This document shows positions 52,421 through 64,000 of a stretch of 64,000 nucleotides of DNA, piece after piece (the stretch's first letter is position 1; each line of letters opens with the position of its first letter). This DNA is from Diplonema papillatum (lineage: Eukaryota; Euglenozoa; Diplonemea; Diplonemida; Diplonemidae). The translations under genes were made by a program, and so were the position numbers. The notes under the pieces are model-generated. The model was not told the DNA's origin and searched no databases. It worked only from the letters and a program-made list of their open reading frames with translations. Where the stretch lies: assembly GCA_030068145.1 (NCBI GenBank), contig JAPJBO010001113.1, forward strand, positions 1 to 64,000, written 5' to 3'.

Positions 52421-52985
52421 AGTTGAAGTGGCAGCGGTTACACTTGGCACATGGCTGCATGATGGCAGGAGAAATGGCTCCTGCCATGCGCCCTGGCGGC
52501 TCGCCGGCAATTCCAGTCTCTCTCTCAGCCTGCCAGCCTGCGGCAGGGAGGACAAGATCCAGTCACTCCTGATTATTTTCAGACGACTGGCACTTTTTCT
52601 TTGCAGCTTCTACTGTAAGAGTAGCATCACTCAAATCTTGATTGGCTGCGGCGTTACTTACCGCTCTGAGTCTCTCCCGCTCCTCCTCTGGGGTCATTCG
52701 TGACGTCGCGCCCATCGCTGGTTACTACTCGTGGTAAAACAGTGGCTCTGATTCTGAAGAGGTTTCGGCACAGAATTAGGAAGCGCTACAAGTAGAACGG
52801 GCTGGTCACTCGCGCATACCTGAATTATGCACGAATCTGTGCACAATGCCTTTAGAAAACCGTTTACCCGTAGTCTGCGGTGTCAATGACCCAGTGCGCA
52901 ACCAGGATACCGAGCCGGGACGCAGCAGCCAACCACAATGCTGGCACCTTGTTCGAAGAACGGATCCGACGGAAAGCGGAATCGG
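52421..52985. other. No gene seen
   Basis: No supported feature. Confidence 0.3.
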
Positions 52986-52989
52986 AAAT

Positions 52990-53055
52990 GGCGAACCCAA
53001 AAATGGCTGGGATTTTTTGGATGTATGGGTGGTGAGTTCGAATCCCACCCTGGGC
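52990..53055 (+). repeat. tRNA-like pol III promoter relic 2
   Basis: GAGTTCGAATCCCACC fits a B box/T arm on the plus strand, with a weak A box near 52990. No full cloverleaf. Confidence 0.3.
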
Positions 53056-53063
53056 AAATTTCA

Positions 53064-53166
53064 ATGTTCGAGAATGGGCAAAAAGTTAGGCGACTGTTCG
53101 AGAATGGGCAAAAAGTTAAAAAGTGTTCGAGAATGGGCAAAAAGTTAAATTGTGTTCGAGAATGGG
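53064..53166 (+). repeat. GTTCGAGAATGGGCAAAAAG array, right
   Basis: Four units, matching 51363-51480. Confidence 0.8.
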
Positions 53167-53221
53167 AATTAGCCCCCCGAAACGCAACAAACCTCGAAAA
53201 CAATCTTCGACCGGAAAAATG

Positions 53222-53285
53222 TCAAGGGCGGGATTCGAACCCGGGCCCACCGGCCTGCCCGCTCACTCTGCCACCCGTTTGCATT
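53222..53285 (-). repeat. tRNA-like pol III promoter relic 3
   Basis: In minus sense TGGCAGAGTGAGCGGG (A box) and GGGTTCGAATCCC (B box) are separated by too few bases for an anticodon arm. It shares its A-box region with relic 1. Confidence 0.4.
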
Positions 53286-53496
53286 TTGGCAGGGGAAAAA
53301 AAAGCTTGCGCCGCACTATTATCTAGTCCAAAAACAATACACTTTTTCATAGACAAAAGCCGGGTTGGCTCGAATAGAGGCTATTCACATTGCATGTTCA
53401 TAGGACTTCCAGTCTCGATATATTTATCGGAAACAAAAAGTAGTTATCGGAAACAAAAAAAAATACGGACTTAACCATAAGGGAAGCACTTAAGTC

Positions 53497-53832
53497 GGGA
53501 AAATATATAACGCGGAAGCTGCTTCCGTTATATATTTTTCCCAGCTTCCGCTATATATTTTTTCTGCTTCCGTTATATATTTTCCAGCTTCCGTTATATA
53601 TTTTCCAGCTTCCGTTATATATTTTCCAGCTTCCGTTATATATTTTCCAGCTTCCGTTATATATTTTCCAGCTTCCGTTATATATTTTCCAGCTTCCGTT
53701 ATATATTTTCCAGCTTCCGTTATATATTTTCCAGCTTCCGTTATATATTTTCCAGCTTCCGTTATATATTTTCCAGCTTCCGCTATATATTTTCCAGCTT
53801 CCGCTATATATTTTCCAGCTTCCGTTATATAT
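53497..53832. repeat. 21-bp minisatellite with inverted head unit
   Basis: About fifteen units of CTTCCGTTATATATTTTCCAG. The first unit (53497-53519) is inverted relative to the rest and pairs with the second to form a hairpin. Confidence 0.85.
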
Positions 53833-53943
53833 GCTATGTTCTGGTAAAGATTGGAGTGCTTCCATAAGTCACCACACAGAAATGCAGGCCCAAAGTCACC
53901 GGAGAAAGCCTAACTAGAGAAACAAAAGAGGAACAGCAACAAG

Positions 53944-54435
53944 ATGGAAAGGCAACGAGACGCATCTGGAAACCCCCGACAGCAAAATCAGCTTCAAAAG
54001 CAGCTTCCGCACCAGCTGCAACTTCCGCAGCCGCAGCAGTTTCAGCACCAGCAGCAACTTCCGCATCAGCATCACCAGGCACCGAACCACCCGCAGCAGT
54101 TCCAGCACCAGCAGCAACTTCCGCATCAGCTTTACCAGGCACACAACGGAACGATGTTCCGGTGGGCGTCCTTGCAGCAGGCCACTAAGGCCACACCCCC
54201 GAAACCACCATGCAGCGCGGTTCCATCCAAGAAGATCTGGGGTAGAGCCCCGGCAAGAGCCCTCTTTGAGCTGGCGAGGGCCAGGAAGGCGCACTTGAAG
54301 TGCACCGGTTCGCTGTCGTTGTCTGGGGGACCAGGGGTTACACTCCACACGCTCCCCGGGTTTGCGTCTGCAATGGCACGCCGATATGGCTTTGTCTCAA
54401 AAAAAAAAAAGAAAACTGGCGGGGGGCCGCTGTGA
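53944..54435 (+). CDS. Possible Gln/His-rich ORF
   Basis: A 163-codon plus-strand frame from an ATG. The first half is repeats of QQFQHQQQLPHQ; the second half has no recognisable domain and the end runs through an A-rich tract. It is the only coding candidate on the plus strand besides recombinase relic 2. It may be a chance frame over a CAG/CAA-rich repeat. Confidence 0.25.
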   Translation: MERQRDASGNPRQQNQLQKQLPHQLQLPQPQQFQHQQQLPHQHHQAPNHPQQFQHQQQLPHQLYQAHNGTMFRWASLQQATKATPPKPPCSAVPSKKIWGRAPARALFELARARKAHLKCTGSLSLSGGPGVTLHTLPGFASAMARRYGFVSKKKKKTGGGPL

Positions 54436-55227
54436 GTGGCCAGCACTGGGGGACCAGCCACTGAAGGGGGCCGGGCCTGGGGAGCCAGCCTGGGGTGGGG
54501 GGCGCGGGGGTTGGGGGTGGGCGCAGCCGGGCAACTAATTACCAGTAGGTCCATTGTCGCAGACTCTGCTGAGGGAAGGCAAAACAAGCGAACTATCTGC
54601 AGCATTTCAAATGCTTCCACCTCTTCCTCTTATACCAACCGCTGGTGCGCAGTTCATGAATTGCGCAGCACCATTGGCTAGAAAGAAAACTCGGTGCCTT
54701 CCGCTCCCAGTGTTGTAGTTTGTGTGTCACACCTTTGCTATCGGTCGCGGAGTTAGGCGGGCTGGTTAGATTTTCTCAGGAAACAACAGTGACCTATGCA
54801 AATGTGCGCCCTACGCAGCTCAAGTTTGCAAGGGCTTCGTTATACTTTGATACAGCAGCAGTTCTTACAAAAAGAACCCTGCTTGTTGCACATCCAGTGC
54901 CCCTTTTTGAGGCTAGTATTGTTGGCCTGGAATACAGAGGACCCAGCTTTCCATATAAACCCCTGTCCTGGTCGCCACTTAAAAAAAAAAAAAAAAAAAC
55001 TTCTGCGCGATTCGCATCGCCGTGGAGTATCGGTGTGATGAACAGGTTTTCGACTTTTCCCGAGCCGGACACGCTTGTGACTACGCCTGCAGTCGCTCTC
55101 ACGACCGGTTCCAATGCACAGATCCCAAATCTTTTTTTTGGCAAAAGTTTTTTTTTTTCCGGGGGTTTCCAAAAATTTACGCGCGCGCGGACATGGGCCA
55201 AAAAAAAAAAAAAAACCCCGCCTTCCC
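54436..55227. other. No gene seen; homopolymer runs
   Basis: Several A runs (54398, 54980, 55201) and T runs. It is the 3' flank of the polycystin gene. Confidence 0.4.
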
Positions 55228-57360
55228 TCAGTGCTTGTTCACGCAATACAAAAGCATACCGTCGTTCAAGAGATTGTGAAGACTCTCAAGCGCGGTTATC
55301 TGAGCAAGAAGCCCTTCTGTCAGGCCTAGCCACTTTACAATATTGGTACTGATGCCTTTCAATTCGTCGACTTTGTGCACTTGTGACTGGGCTTGCAGCT
55401 CGATGTCGACAAAGTAGTCAAGCGAAGAAGACAGCTCTGAGTATAGCTGGTGCAGGGTTGCTGCGGTACGGTCGACGGCGCACATCTTGGTGATGAGCGC
55501 AATGAGGTGAGCCACGCGATCTGAAATGACGGCAGAGTCGTGCTCAGAGATTCTAATGGAACCGACAGAAGCCCGGATCTCCATCGAGGCTCGGTGGTAA
55601 ATGTGCGAAACGCCCTCCTTCGAGAACAGATCCGATGTGTGGTCGTAGAACTCTTCTGGCGTCAGGTACAGATCGGAGTCGGGCGGCCCATCACTTTCAT
55701 CTTCAGCTTCTTCACCTCCTCCGTGCACAAAAGAATTGTGTACTCGTTTTTCTTCCCTCAGCTTCTGAAGGCGTTCGTAGGCCAGAATCCGCTTGTTGAT
55801 GTACGATTCATTCTTTTTCTCGGGTTCAGCTTTCACGTTACCCGTAGTGGACGACATGGGTATCCCAGTGTGCGCTTCATCCGCATCTGATTCTTCGTCG
55901 GTGTCGTAACCGAGGCACACCGCGAACTTTTCTTTCACAATGTCTAGCTGCCGGGAGAAGAACTTCCGCACCGCTGCAGGGGAAAGTGTTCGCACCTTTT
56001 GCATTGCGTCTTGGACCAATTGAAAGCTGCCGGTGATGATACTGATAGTCGTGTTCAATATGATCAGCAGACTCATGATCAGGAAGGCGGCGACAATAAT
56101 CGGCGCGAGCCACGTGTGCATCTGCTCGATTTCAGCGTACTGCTTCACTTCACCGGATCCAGCAGAGAACATCAAAGTCGTTCCCGTGGAAGTCGCGCTG
56201 CGAAACGCTTTGTTCGTGTTCCACAAAACATGACTCCCCAAACCGAAGGCAAGCAACACTACCAAAAAGATCAGCAACATCTTTCCGAGATCGCTTGCTG
56301 ACGTCTTCATGGTCTCCGTCAGCATGCTCGCCCACGTGTGAAACTGCAAAAACCCGAATATACGTAGAAAGCTCATGATAAGCGCCAGCGAGAACCAAGA
56401 CCGGCTGTCCAGATAGAATGCCGAGTACTCCAAGAGCCCTTGCCATAACGTCAGGCCTGTTTTCAGAGTTAAAGTTCGCTTGAAATTCCGGGGATTTAGG
56501 GTCTCCGTGTGACCGTTCATGAATGGGTTCTCTTAGAGCAAGAAAGGGCTATTTGGTTACGGGTTGTATATTTAGTGCACGCTTTCGTTATGGGTTATGG
56601 CTAGCCATGTCCGGGACCGTTTGTGACCGACACCATGTACATTTCTTCGTGGAGTGTAGTCTTGGGCCCCCCACGTTGAGCAGGGGTTGCCTTCTAGCCC
56701 GTACCGGTCTGTTGTCCGCGTTTATATGTATTTTCTCGCGAGAGTGGTGCTTGGGTTTCGCGACACTTGCGGTGCTTCACGTGGTGCGGGTTGTTTCCGC
56801 CCTAATATAAGGTTTTGGGTAGATTTGCAGGGTAAAACTGTTCGTTGCTCGCCACAGTTACGGCACTCTGGGCACACTGGGTACCCGTGGTTAGTGAGGT
56901 TTTTCGTCTGATGGAGTCGTCGTTGCTGTTCGTCGTTTACAGTGCTTCTTTTTGCACCAGGGCTTATGGTGGCGTAGACTTTTGAAGAGTGGTTTCCCCA
57001 CGGTTTTTCATTGATTCTTAGCTAGAGGGCTAGAAATTAGACCACATGTCTGCATGGGAAGAGGCAGGGCCGCATCCCAGACGCACGCACCAAAGCGCTG
57101 AATTGGATTGCATACCTTCCACAAGAGCCTGGTTTGTCCTTGTTGGGTGGGCGAAAACGTCCAAGTTGTCTCTGATATACGCGCCCGAACCCAACATTCC
57201 ACCGGTAATCCAACAGCGCAGGCGGTAGTACATGGAGACAATCAGAAGCAAAGTCGTGACCGCCTGAAAAACGCCCCAGAAGCGTATTTGCCTCCTGAAG
57301 AGCATCGCCCCACGATGGGCTTCGCGGAGCACTCGATTGCGGTACAGTGCCTGAGCAGTC
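55228..57360 (-). CDS. Polycystin-type TRP channel, last two exons
   Basis: The exons are 57360-57116 and 56456-55228, joined as GAA G|GC to read VEGLTLWQG. The acceptor of the first is CTCCTGCAG, its donor G|GTATGC, and the second acceptor AAAACAG. Membrane segments follow the PKD channel order: FWGVFQAVTTLLLIVSMYYR, FSLALIMSFLRIFGFLQFHT, LLIFLVVLLAFGLGSHVLWN, a pore-like ATSTGTTLMFSAGSGEV, then IIVAAFLIMSLLIILNTTIS. The C-terminal cytoplasmic part is acidic with a helical tail (YERLQKLREEKRVHN). Polycystins are cation channels, often ciliary. The N-terminal segments and the large extracellular domain are missing: either earlier exons lie beyond 64 kb, past the LINE, or the gene is 5'-truncated. 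Confidence 0.8.
56457..56520 (-). repeat. Intron-end repeat family, copy C (polycystin intron)
   Basis: The last ~64 nt of the intron. Minus sense CCCCGGAATTTCAAGCGAAC and CTCTGAAAACAG align with copies A, B and D, and the copy ends exactly at the acceptor AG. Confidence 0.75.
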
Positions 57361-57669
57361 CTGCAGGAGCAAGTGATTATTGTTCGTGTTTTCTTTCGTT
57401 TTCGGACACAGAAGAACGCCAAGGCATGAAAATGCAGGGTGCAGTTGTGACAACCTGTGCTTTCTGAGGGGGAATTAATGAGAGGTCGACTAGATTCAAA
57501 AATCTGACGTATCCCACAAGGTGGATCATGGAGGGTGTTATGCACTCAACATGGGACAACTCACGATCATTACGGATGCGGCTGGGCGGCGAAGCTTTCA
57601 CCTCCTGATTCCGCATCCAGTGAAGTTTGTAACACTACGGAGAGCACGAAGTTCGAGCATGAATGCTGG

Positions 57670-58461
57670 GCCAGTGTGACAGTGTGCCAGTGTGGCAGTG
57701 TGCCAGTGTGCCAGTGTGCCAGTGTGGCAGTGTGCCGGTGTGGCAGTGTGCCAGTGTGACAGTGTGCCAGTGTGACAGTGTGACAGTGTGCCAGTGTGAC
57801 AGTGTGCCAGTGTGACAGTGTGCCAGTGTGACAGTGTGCCAGTGTGACAGTGTGCCAGTGTGACAGTGTGGCAGTGTGACAGTGTGTCAGTGTGACAGTG
57901 TGCCAGTGTGACAGTGTGCCAGTGTGGCAGTGTGCCAGTGTGGCAGTGTGCCAGTGTGGCAGTGTGCCAGTGTGGCAGTGTGGCAGTGTGACAGTGTGCC
58001 AGTGTGCCAGTGTGACAGTGTGCCAGTGTGGCAGTGTGGCAGTGTGGCAGTGTGACAGTGTGCCAGTGTGACAGTGTGCCAGTGTGACAGTGTGTCAGTG
58101 TGACAGTGTGCCAGTGTGACAGTGTGCCAGTGTGGCAGTGTGCCAGTGTGGCAGTGTGCCAGTGTGGCAGTGTGCCAGTGTGGCAGTGTGGCAGTGTGAC
58201 AGTGTGCCAGTGTGGCAGTGTGACAGTGTGCCAGTGTGGCAGTGTGACAGTGTGCCAGTGTGACAGTGTGACAGTGTGACAGTGTGACAGTGTGACAGTG
58301 TGCCAGTGTGCCAGTGTGACAGTGTGCCAGTGTGACAGTGTGCCGGTGTGACAGTGTGCCGGTGTGACAGTGTGCCAGTGTGGCAGTGTGCCAGTGTGAC
58401 AGTGTGCCGGTGTGACAGTGTGCCAGTGTGGCAGTGTGACAGTGTGCCAGTGTGGCAGTGT
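57670..58461. repeat. 8-bp minisatellite CAGTGTGN (~100 units)
   Basis: Units of CAGTGTGA, CAGTGTGC and CAGTGTGG alternate irregularly for ~790 bp. A ~300-codon minus frame (HWHT/HCHT repeats) is a by-product. Confidence 0.9.
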
Positions 58462-59154
<693 letters not shown>

Positions 59155-62100
59155 AGAGTCAGGGAACTCCGCCGAGGAGTATTGGGCAAGAGTATCACTG
59201 TATCCCGTACTAGACTACGGCGGGCGCAAGTCGTTGCGCGCCGTGGGCGCGGAGCGAGCCGTGGCCCTGTCAAAGATGATTGTTGCACCGATGGTGGCGC
59301 AGCCGGGGGCGTTCTGACTGGCGGACGAGACCGCCTGGCAGGCGTGTGTTGACACGTTGTTTCGCGGGCTCTCCTCCTTTTGGCAATAGCCCGCCCTATG
59401 GCGGCGGCTAGCATCTTGACAGAGAATCTCAACTCCCACTGAACAAAGGGTACGTCGTGCGGATATTCAGGCACGGCATCGTTCCAGCTGTTACGGGCGC
59501 AAATTGTTTCCAGCTTGCCCAACATCACTCGGTCTTCCGTCCAGCCGCAAAGCGTGGGCGGTGGGTACAACCCGGCATAGCCGGCGCACCAAAACAGCGG
59601 AGGGAACAGACCCCCTGCCGCCATTTCCCAGGGAAGGAGGCGACTCCTGAGTCGGCGCAGCACAGGTCGTTGATGGCTCGCATAAGGTACCCAATTTGCA
59701 GCCCCTTCTCGGCGAAGGTTCTCCCCGGGAGCTTCGAACGCGTAAATGCCTCAAAATCAAGCGCGAGTTCCACGCCTGTCGTCGGGAGAGGGTTGGAGCT
59801 GACCCACGATAGACTCCGCAGCCAGAAGACCAACGTCGCTGCGAAGCGGGTTCCGATGTTGGTCGTAAGCAACTTACGACTGTCCGTTGCTAAGTGTACG
59901 TCGTATTTCGTCGACGCACCTGAGGCGAGTTCCCAAGGGCGTGTTGCCGCAAGGCTCCGCTGCGCCTGCGCCATCTCGATTGAGATCGTACCGATCAGCC
60001 TCTGGATCTTCTCCAGGAGGTCAGGAGGGGTCCCGTAGGGGGGTATCCCTCTAATGCACAAGCACTGGGGCATGTCCCGGACCATCGCCTCAGCAATGCA
60101 AAACCGGGATCGCAGCTCGTTCCATCTACAACCTGGGCCCGGACATTGCCAGTAGTAATGCCACAGGGTCCCCGTCGCACCGCTGTCGCAGAACTCGCAG
60201 TCGCCGCTCCCCGAACCCCACTTCCTGCGGCACCATTCCCGTGAGTACACCGCTCCCCCAATACATCGACTGATCGCGGAACTCAATTTGTGGTCCGTCG
60301 CGCGGTTCAGCCAAAGCCGATTCATGGCGCGTACGTCCACCCCTCCTTCGATTCCGTCAAATCCTTGTCTCTGTGTGGTCAAGTAACGCCACGCGCGCAG
60401 ACGCAGGCCCTCACGAAAGAGGTGTTTCTGAGTAGCGACACGGGAGTCCCGTCGAAAGACAGGGACTGGAAGCTGTGCTGCGTGGCCCGTAGGAATCTTA
60501 TCTCCCGCAGAAGATTAGCCATAAGACCTACGGGACCCTTGATAGACGAGTCGGCTCCCACGCGAAGGAGAGCGTCCATCCTCACCCGAAACCTCTCTTT
60601 CCCGTATTGTTTCACGAACGTGCGGAATAAGCTGAAACCTGAGGCGCATGCCGGATCACACAGGTGTGCTTTTGCAACCAGGGAGAGAACCGCAAGAGGG
60701 CTCTTCGCCCGGTTAGATCGAGGGATCACGCAAGCGGAGAGTGCCGTTCGGAGCGTTGAGTTGTTGACGAAGCCACCTGTTGTATTCGTGCAGTAGGCCG
60801 CCCCGTAATACGCGGAGGCTGCGATCGTCTGCATTATGCGGAACTTCGTACGATGCATGAGCGGCGCCGCCTCAAGTCTGGCCGCGGCCTCGACCGTGGC
60901 GTTGGCCCTGCGGTTGTCAACGGGTCCCTCTGTGCCCAGGGGGACACCCAAAACCTTCACTATTTTGCTCGATCGAATTATTTTGCGACCGATCACGAGG
61001 CGAGGAGGCTCTGGGGACGTCGAGAAGGAGACCGACTTGTCCTCGTTGAGGGCAAAGCCTGTCAGGCTGTCGAACACCTCTGTGGTTCGAATTCCCTCTT
61101 GGAGTAGCCTCGCAAGTTGCGACAGCAGGTACAGATCGTCGGCGAACGACTTTGGACTCACCCGAGCTCGGCTGACCAAGGCCTTCGAGAGAACAGAGAG
61201 GAGCGCGTTGATCAGGACCACTGATATTGGGCAGCCCTGGAGAATTCCGTTGGTGACAGTGAACATCTCGCCGACTCCCAAGGGGTACCGGAAGCGACGC
61301 CTCAGGTGCTTGTATATGTGGCGTAAGGGTGCCAGCACACGCTCGTGAAGCCCAAGCGCCTCCATCAAGTCGAGCACCAGGGCCTGAGGGACGCGGTCAA
61401 AGCACTTGGCAAAGTCGAGTGCGACCCCGCACAGGGGTGTACCGTTTGTCAGTGATTCCTCTATCGATAGGGCGATATCCATGACCACGTCGTCGCAGGA
61501 GTGGCCGTGCCGGAAACCATGTTGCGACCCGTGAATCCATAGCTCTTGCCAGAGCATGACATCCTGTAGGCGCACGCTAGCCCAGAGTCGATATACCACG
61601 CTCGAGACAGTAATCGGACGCAGCTTCAGTGGATCACTCCCTTCTCCTTTAGGAATTAAGGTGACCATTGCGTCCAGGACTCCGTCGGGCCAGAAGCCGG
61701 TTTCCTCTACCTCGTTGAGCACCACGACAAAGCTTTCCAGGATTGCATTCGGCAGAGCGGCGATTTCACGCATGCGCCAGCCGTCTACACCGCAAGACGT
61801 CTGTACGCTCTTCTTTTTCGCCACCTGACGAAGCCGCTCGGCCGTGATCGGATTTAGATTGCATGGGTGTTGCGTGATAAAGTCTTTGTACTCCTGGAAG
61901 AAAGGGGCAAACTCGGGTTCCCTCTTCTCGGCGTACATGCGGAGCACTGGATCCCAACTCCTCCTCACCAACGCGTCAACTTCTGCCAAGTTCGCAGTGA
62001 GCCGCCCATCGGCCCCAGTTACAAACGATAACCCCGATGGCGCGTCTTTCTTCACCCAAGCGAACGATTCCTTCCCCAGGGGGTCGCGAAGCTCCCGCTG

Positions 62101-63585
62101 ACTCCTCGCGCTCTTCAGGTATCTCGAAGTTAGCGTGCTATGCGCCAGGTCACGACACAGTCCTGAGACGGTAAACGCGAGGCCTCTTCCGATTTTCGCT
62201 GACGGCGGCTCGGGTGGCAGAGCACACTTCCCATCCGTGCGCTGCAACACGAAACTTCGAAAGGAGCGTATTTTCGTCCACTGTCCCTCAAGCTGGAAGG
62301 GCAAAGGGCCAGGGGAGACGATTGTGCTTTCCCATTTGGCTCTGGCGGCTGCGTACTCCCGTATGCGCCCAAGGAGACACCTGGCTCTCTTCAAAGAAGC
62401 TGTATCGGCTCCCGCACCTTCAGGGGACGGCCTCGCCGATACTCGCTGAGAGTTCAATTCCCGACGTACGCCACGGCCACAGTACCCGGTTAGGTTGCCT
62501 TCGATTCCGGATTTGAGGATGAGGTACTCTTCCGCAGCTCGCGAAGTCCGTTGCCAGAGGAAGTTCACCCGGGGGCTACCTTCGAGCCCGGGGGGGCAAG
62601 GGTCCCCGAGGCGGTACTTCTCAGAGACGTTCCGGAGGGCATTCGGGTCGTCCAGGCCGCTCAGCCCGGTGCTTGGAATTGCCCGGGGGTACCGGAGTAC
62701 CGGGTTCAGTTGTTGGAATACTGCAAGATTAAAGGTGGCTCGGACCGCCTTGTGCGTAGGGAGGCCGGCTTCGAAAGTCTCCACGCGACCGAGAGCGGCA
62801 GAAGCGACTTCGTTGGTGAGAAGAAGGTCGATGCGTGACGGCTGACCGTGGTAACATGTAAACTCTGCAGGACTTCCCAGGGCTTCAGCTTGCAGCTCGG
62901 CAGAGTCCGACCAGCCGTTGCGCAAGGCGAAACGGAGCGCCGGGGAACCGAGGGGGGTCGTGTTGAAATCGCCGGCGGCGACAAGGGGCACAGCACCCAA
63001 GCGCTGGCGCAATCCCCACAGGGATCCCTCGATCAACCTTTCCCGCTCGGGTTTTTCGGAAATGCCACAGTGACCGTACAATGACACCACGTGTACGGCT
63101 CCTTTACCTACACCTGTCGCGACACGTACATGCAAGAAGCGGGCCGATTCGTAGGCACGTTGCTCGGCTGCGTCAAAAGGCTCGACGATACATGCAGGCA
63201 AGCCTTTCTTGACGAAAATCGCGACTCCTGCACTACCTCCTGTAACCTGGGATGGGACGCTGTTGCCGCACTTCCGCCCAACACAGCAGCTGCCGAAGAA
63301 GGGTTGCCATACATCAAGGGCGCCGGCTTGTTTCAGGGCCATCCGGATACTTCTCTGCCCGGCACTCGTCAACTTCGTTTCTTGAACACAGATGATGTCC
63401 GCCGCTATGCAGATGAGGAGGTACAGGTTCTTCATCAAGGACGTGACATTTATAGTCACAATTCGAATTGGTGGAGGGCCAGGGTTGGGTTCGATACCTT
63501 GAGTCACGAGAAGCGCGTACGCTACGAGGGCCAGATAGAACTCTCTCGTCGGCTGGGGGGACAAATCGTTGGCGTGGATCACCAT
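59155..63585 (-). pseudogene. LINE copy 2 ORF2, frameshifted
   Basis: The first 1,068 codons (63585-60379) are open and keep the endonuclease residues (QETKL, AGDFNTTP, SRIDLLLTN, PTHK) and RT motifs (ALDFAKCFDRV, GILQGCPISVVL, FADD near 61140). A 4-nt deletion relative to copy 1 near 60420 ends the frame. The next frame (60382-59525) carries the CEFCDSG...HYYWQC knuckle. A 1-nt deletion near 59545 shifts again into the basic tail, which then runs into the TC tract. Enzymatic domains are intact but the C-terminus is broken. Confidence 0.85.
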
Positions 63586-64000
63586 TGTGACTCCGGGGGG
63601 GGGACGTCGGCGGTCGCCTGCGCGGGCGAGGGAGATGAAGTTGGCGGCGTGGCCCGCGACTTAGTCCAGCATGCGTGACAGATTGCAGCCTGGCAGGGGC
63701 CGTGCGCGCAAAGCCGCTTGGCTTGTCCGACCTGCATGCCTTTGGCGCAGACCACGCAGAGGAAAGCTTCGGCGTTCGAGTGTGCTTCCTGCCAGCTGGT
63801 GTGCCGGCAGTCGGTGACCATGTTGTCCTTGCCGTCCACCCGTGCTAGCTTTTCCTGGGACTCAGTTGTCTCATCCTCTGTGCGTCCCCTCTTTTGGCCC
63901 GGAGACGGCTCGGGCCGTTCGTTGAGGCTAGCGAAGAACTCGGGTGGGAGTTTGACCTTCTCCCGCTGACACTGCGTGGAGAATCCCTTCCGTTGCCTCG
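63579..64000 (-). CDS. LINE copy 2 ORF1, C-terminal part
   Basis: The frame is open to the window edge. It matches the end of copy 1 ORF1: KLPPEFFASLNERPEP, then the Cys/His finger (FLCVVCAKGMQVGQAKRLCA, then CHACW), and ends ESQW-stop. The TGA overlaps the ORF2 ATG as in copy 1. Confidence 0.8.
   Translation of the reverse strand, partial: RQRKGFSTQCQREKVKLPPEFFASLNERPEPSPGQKRGRTEDETTESQEKLARVDGKDNMVTDCRHTSWQEAHSNAEAFLCVVCAKGMQVGQAKRLCAHGPCQAAICHACWTKSRATPPTSSPSPAQATADVPPPESQW

Noticed and set aside
53222..53285. tRNA gene
   Set aside because: A and B boxes are present but spacing is too short for an anticodon arm and no acceptor stem pairs.
60379..60440. Programmed frameshift in LINE copy 2
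   Set aside because: Comparison with copy 1 shows a simple 4-nt deletion; a second 1-nt deletion follows near 59545.

Overview
This is eukaryotic nuclear DNA from a protist that very probably makes cilia or flagella. Evidence: a TMEM231 transition-zone gene, the end of a polycystin-type channel gene, GT-AG introns in two genes whose splice junctions could be worked out base by base, an APE-type non-LTR retrotransposon family (LINE), tyrosine-recombinase relics and a dense load of tandem repeats. I cannot name the species. Every host gene I support lies on the minus strand. Such one-way gene blocks, together with a FYVE-Rheb fusion, would suit an alveolate or similar protist, but that is inference.

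Layout. 0.4-8.2 kb: a 6.46-kb LINE (774-7235) with a 9-bp target-site duplication splits a decayed tyrosine-recombinase gene; removing the LINE rejoins that gene in frame. 8.3-9.5 kb: remains of an ankyrin-repeat gene. 10.3-12.7 kb: tandem repeats. 12.9-17.0 kb: SKP1 and an importin-9/Kap114-like receptor. 18.4-19.9 kb: a non-autonomous TIR element with 5-bp TSD. 20.7-21.6 kb: a HAD-type protein. 22.5-24.9 kb: a nested repeat complex with inverted arrays, a foldback palindrome and a recombinase C-terminus. 25.4-27.8 kb: two unrecognised ORFs. 28.7-30.2 kb: two abutting inverted-repeat elements sharing one CCTAGG site. 30.7-31.5 kb: two oppositely oriented LINE fragments. 33.4-36.9 kb: an unknown protein and TMEM231. 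42.7-47.2 kb: a three-exon FYVE-Rheb GTPase gene whose second intron holds a complete 2,967-bp TIR transposon with coding capacity. 48.7-49.3 kb: the last exon of an unknown gene. 49.5-54.4 kb: minisatellites, tRNA-like promoter relics and a recombinase relic. 55.2-57.4 kb: the last two exons of the polycystin gene. 57.7-58.5 kb: an 8-bp minisatellite. 58.8 kb to the window end: a second, frameshifted LINE copy.

Most promising observations: (1) a transposon group with short TIRs, 5-bp TSDs and subterminal 10-bp tandem arrays that run in the same direction at both ends, seen as a coding copy (42845-45811), a non-coding copy (18443-19923) and a possible solo end (13630-13682); (2) a FYVE-Rheb fusion without a CaaX box; (3) a shared ~65-bp sequence at the 3' ends of introns in two unrelated genes, with two further copies elsewhere; (4) an exactly resolvable LINE insertion into a recombinase gene.
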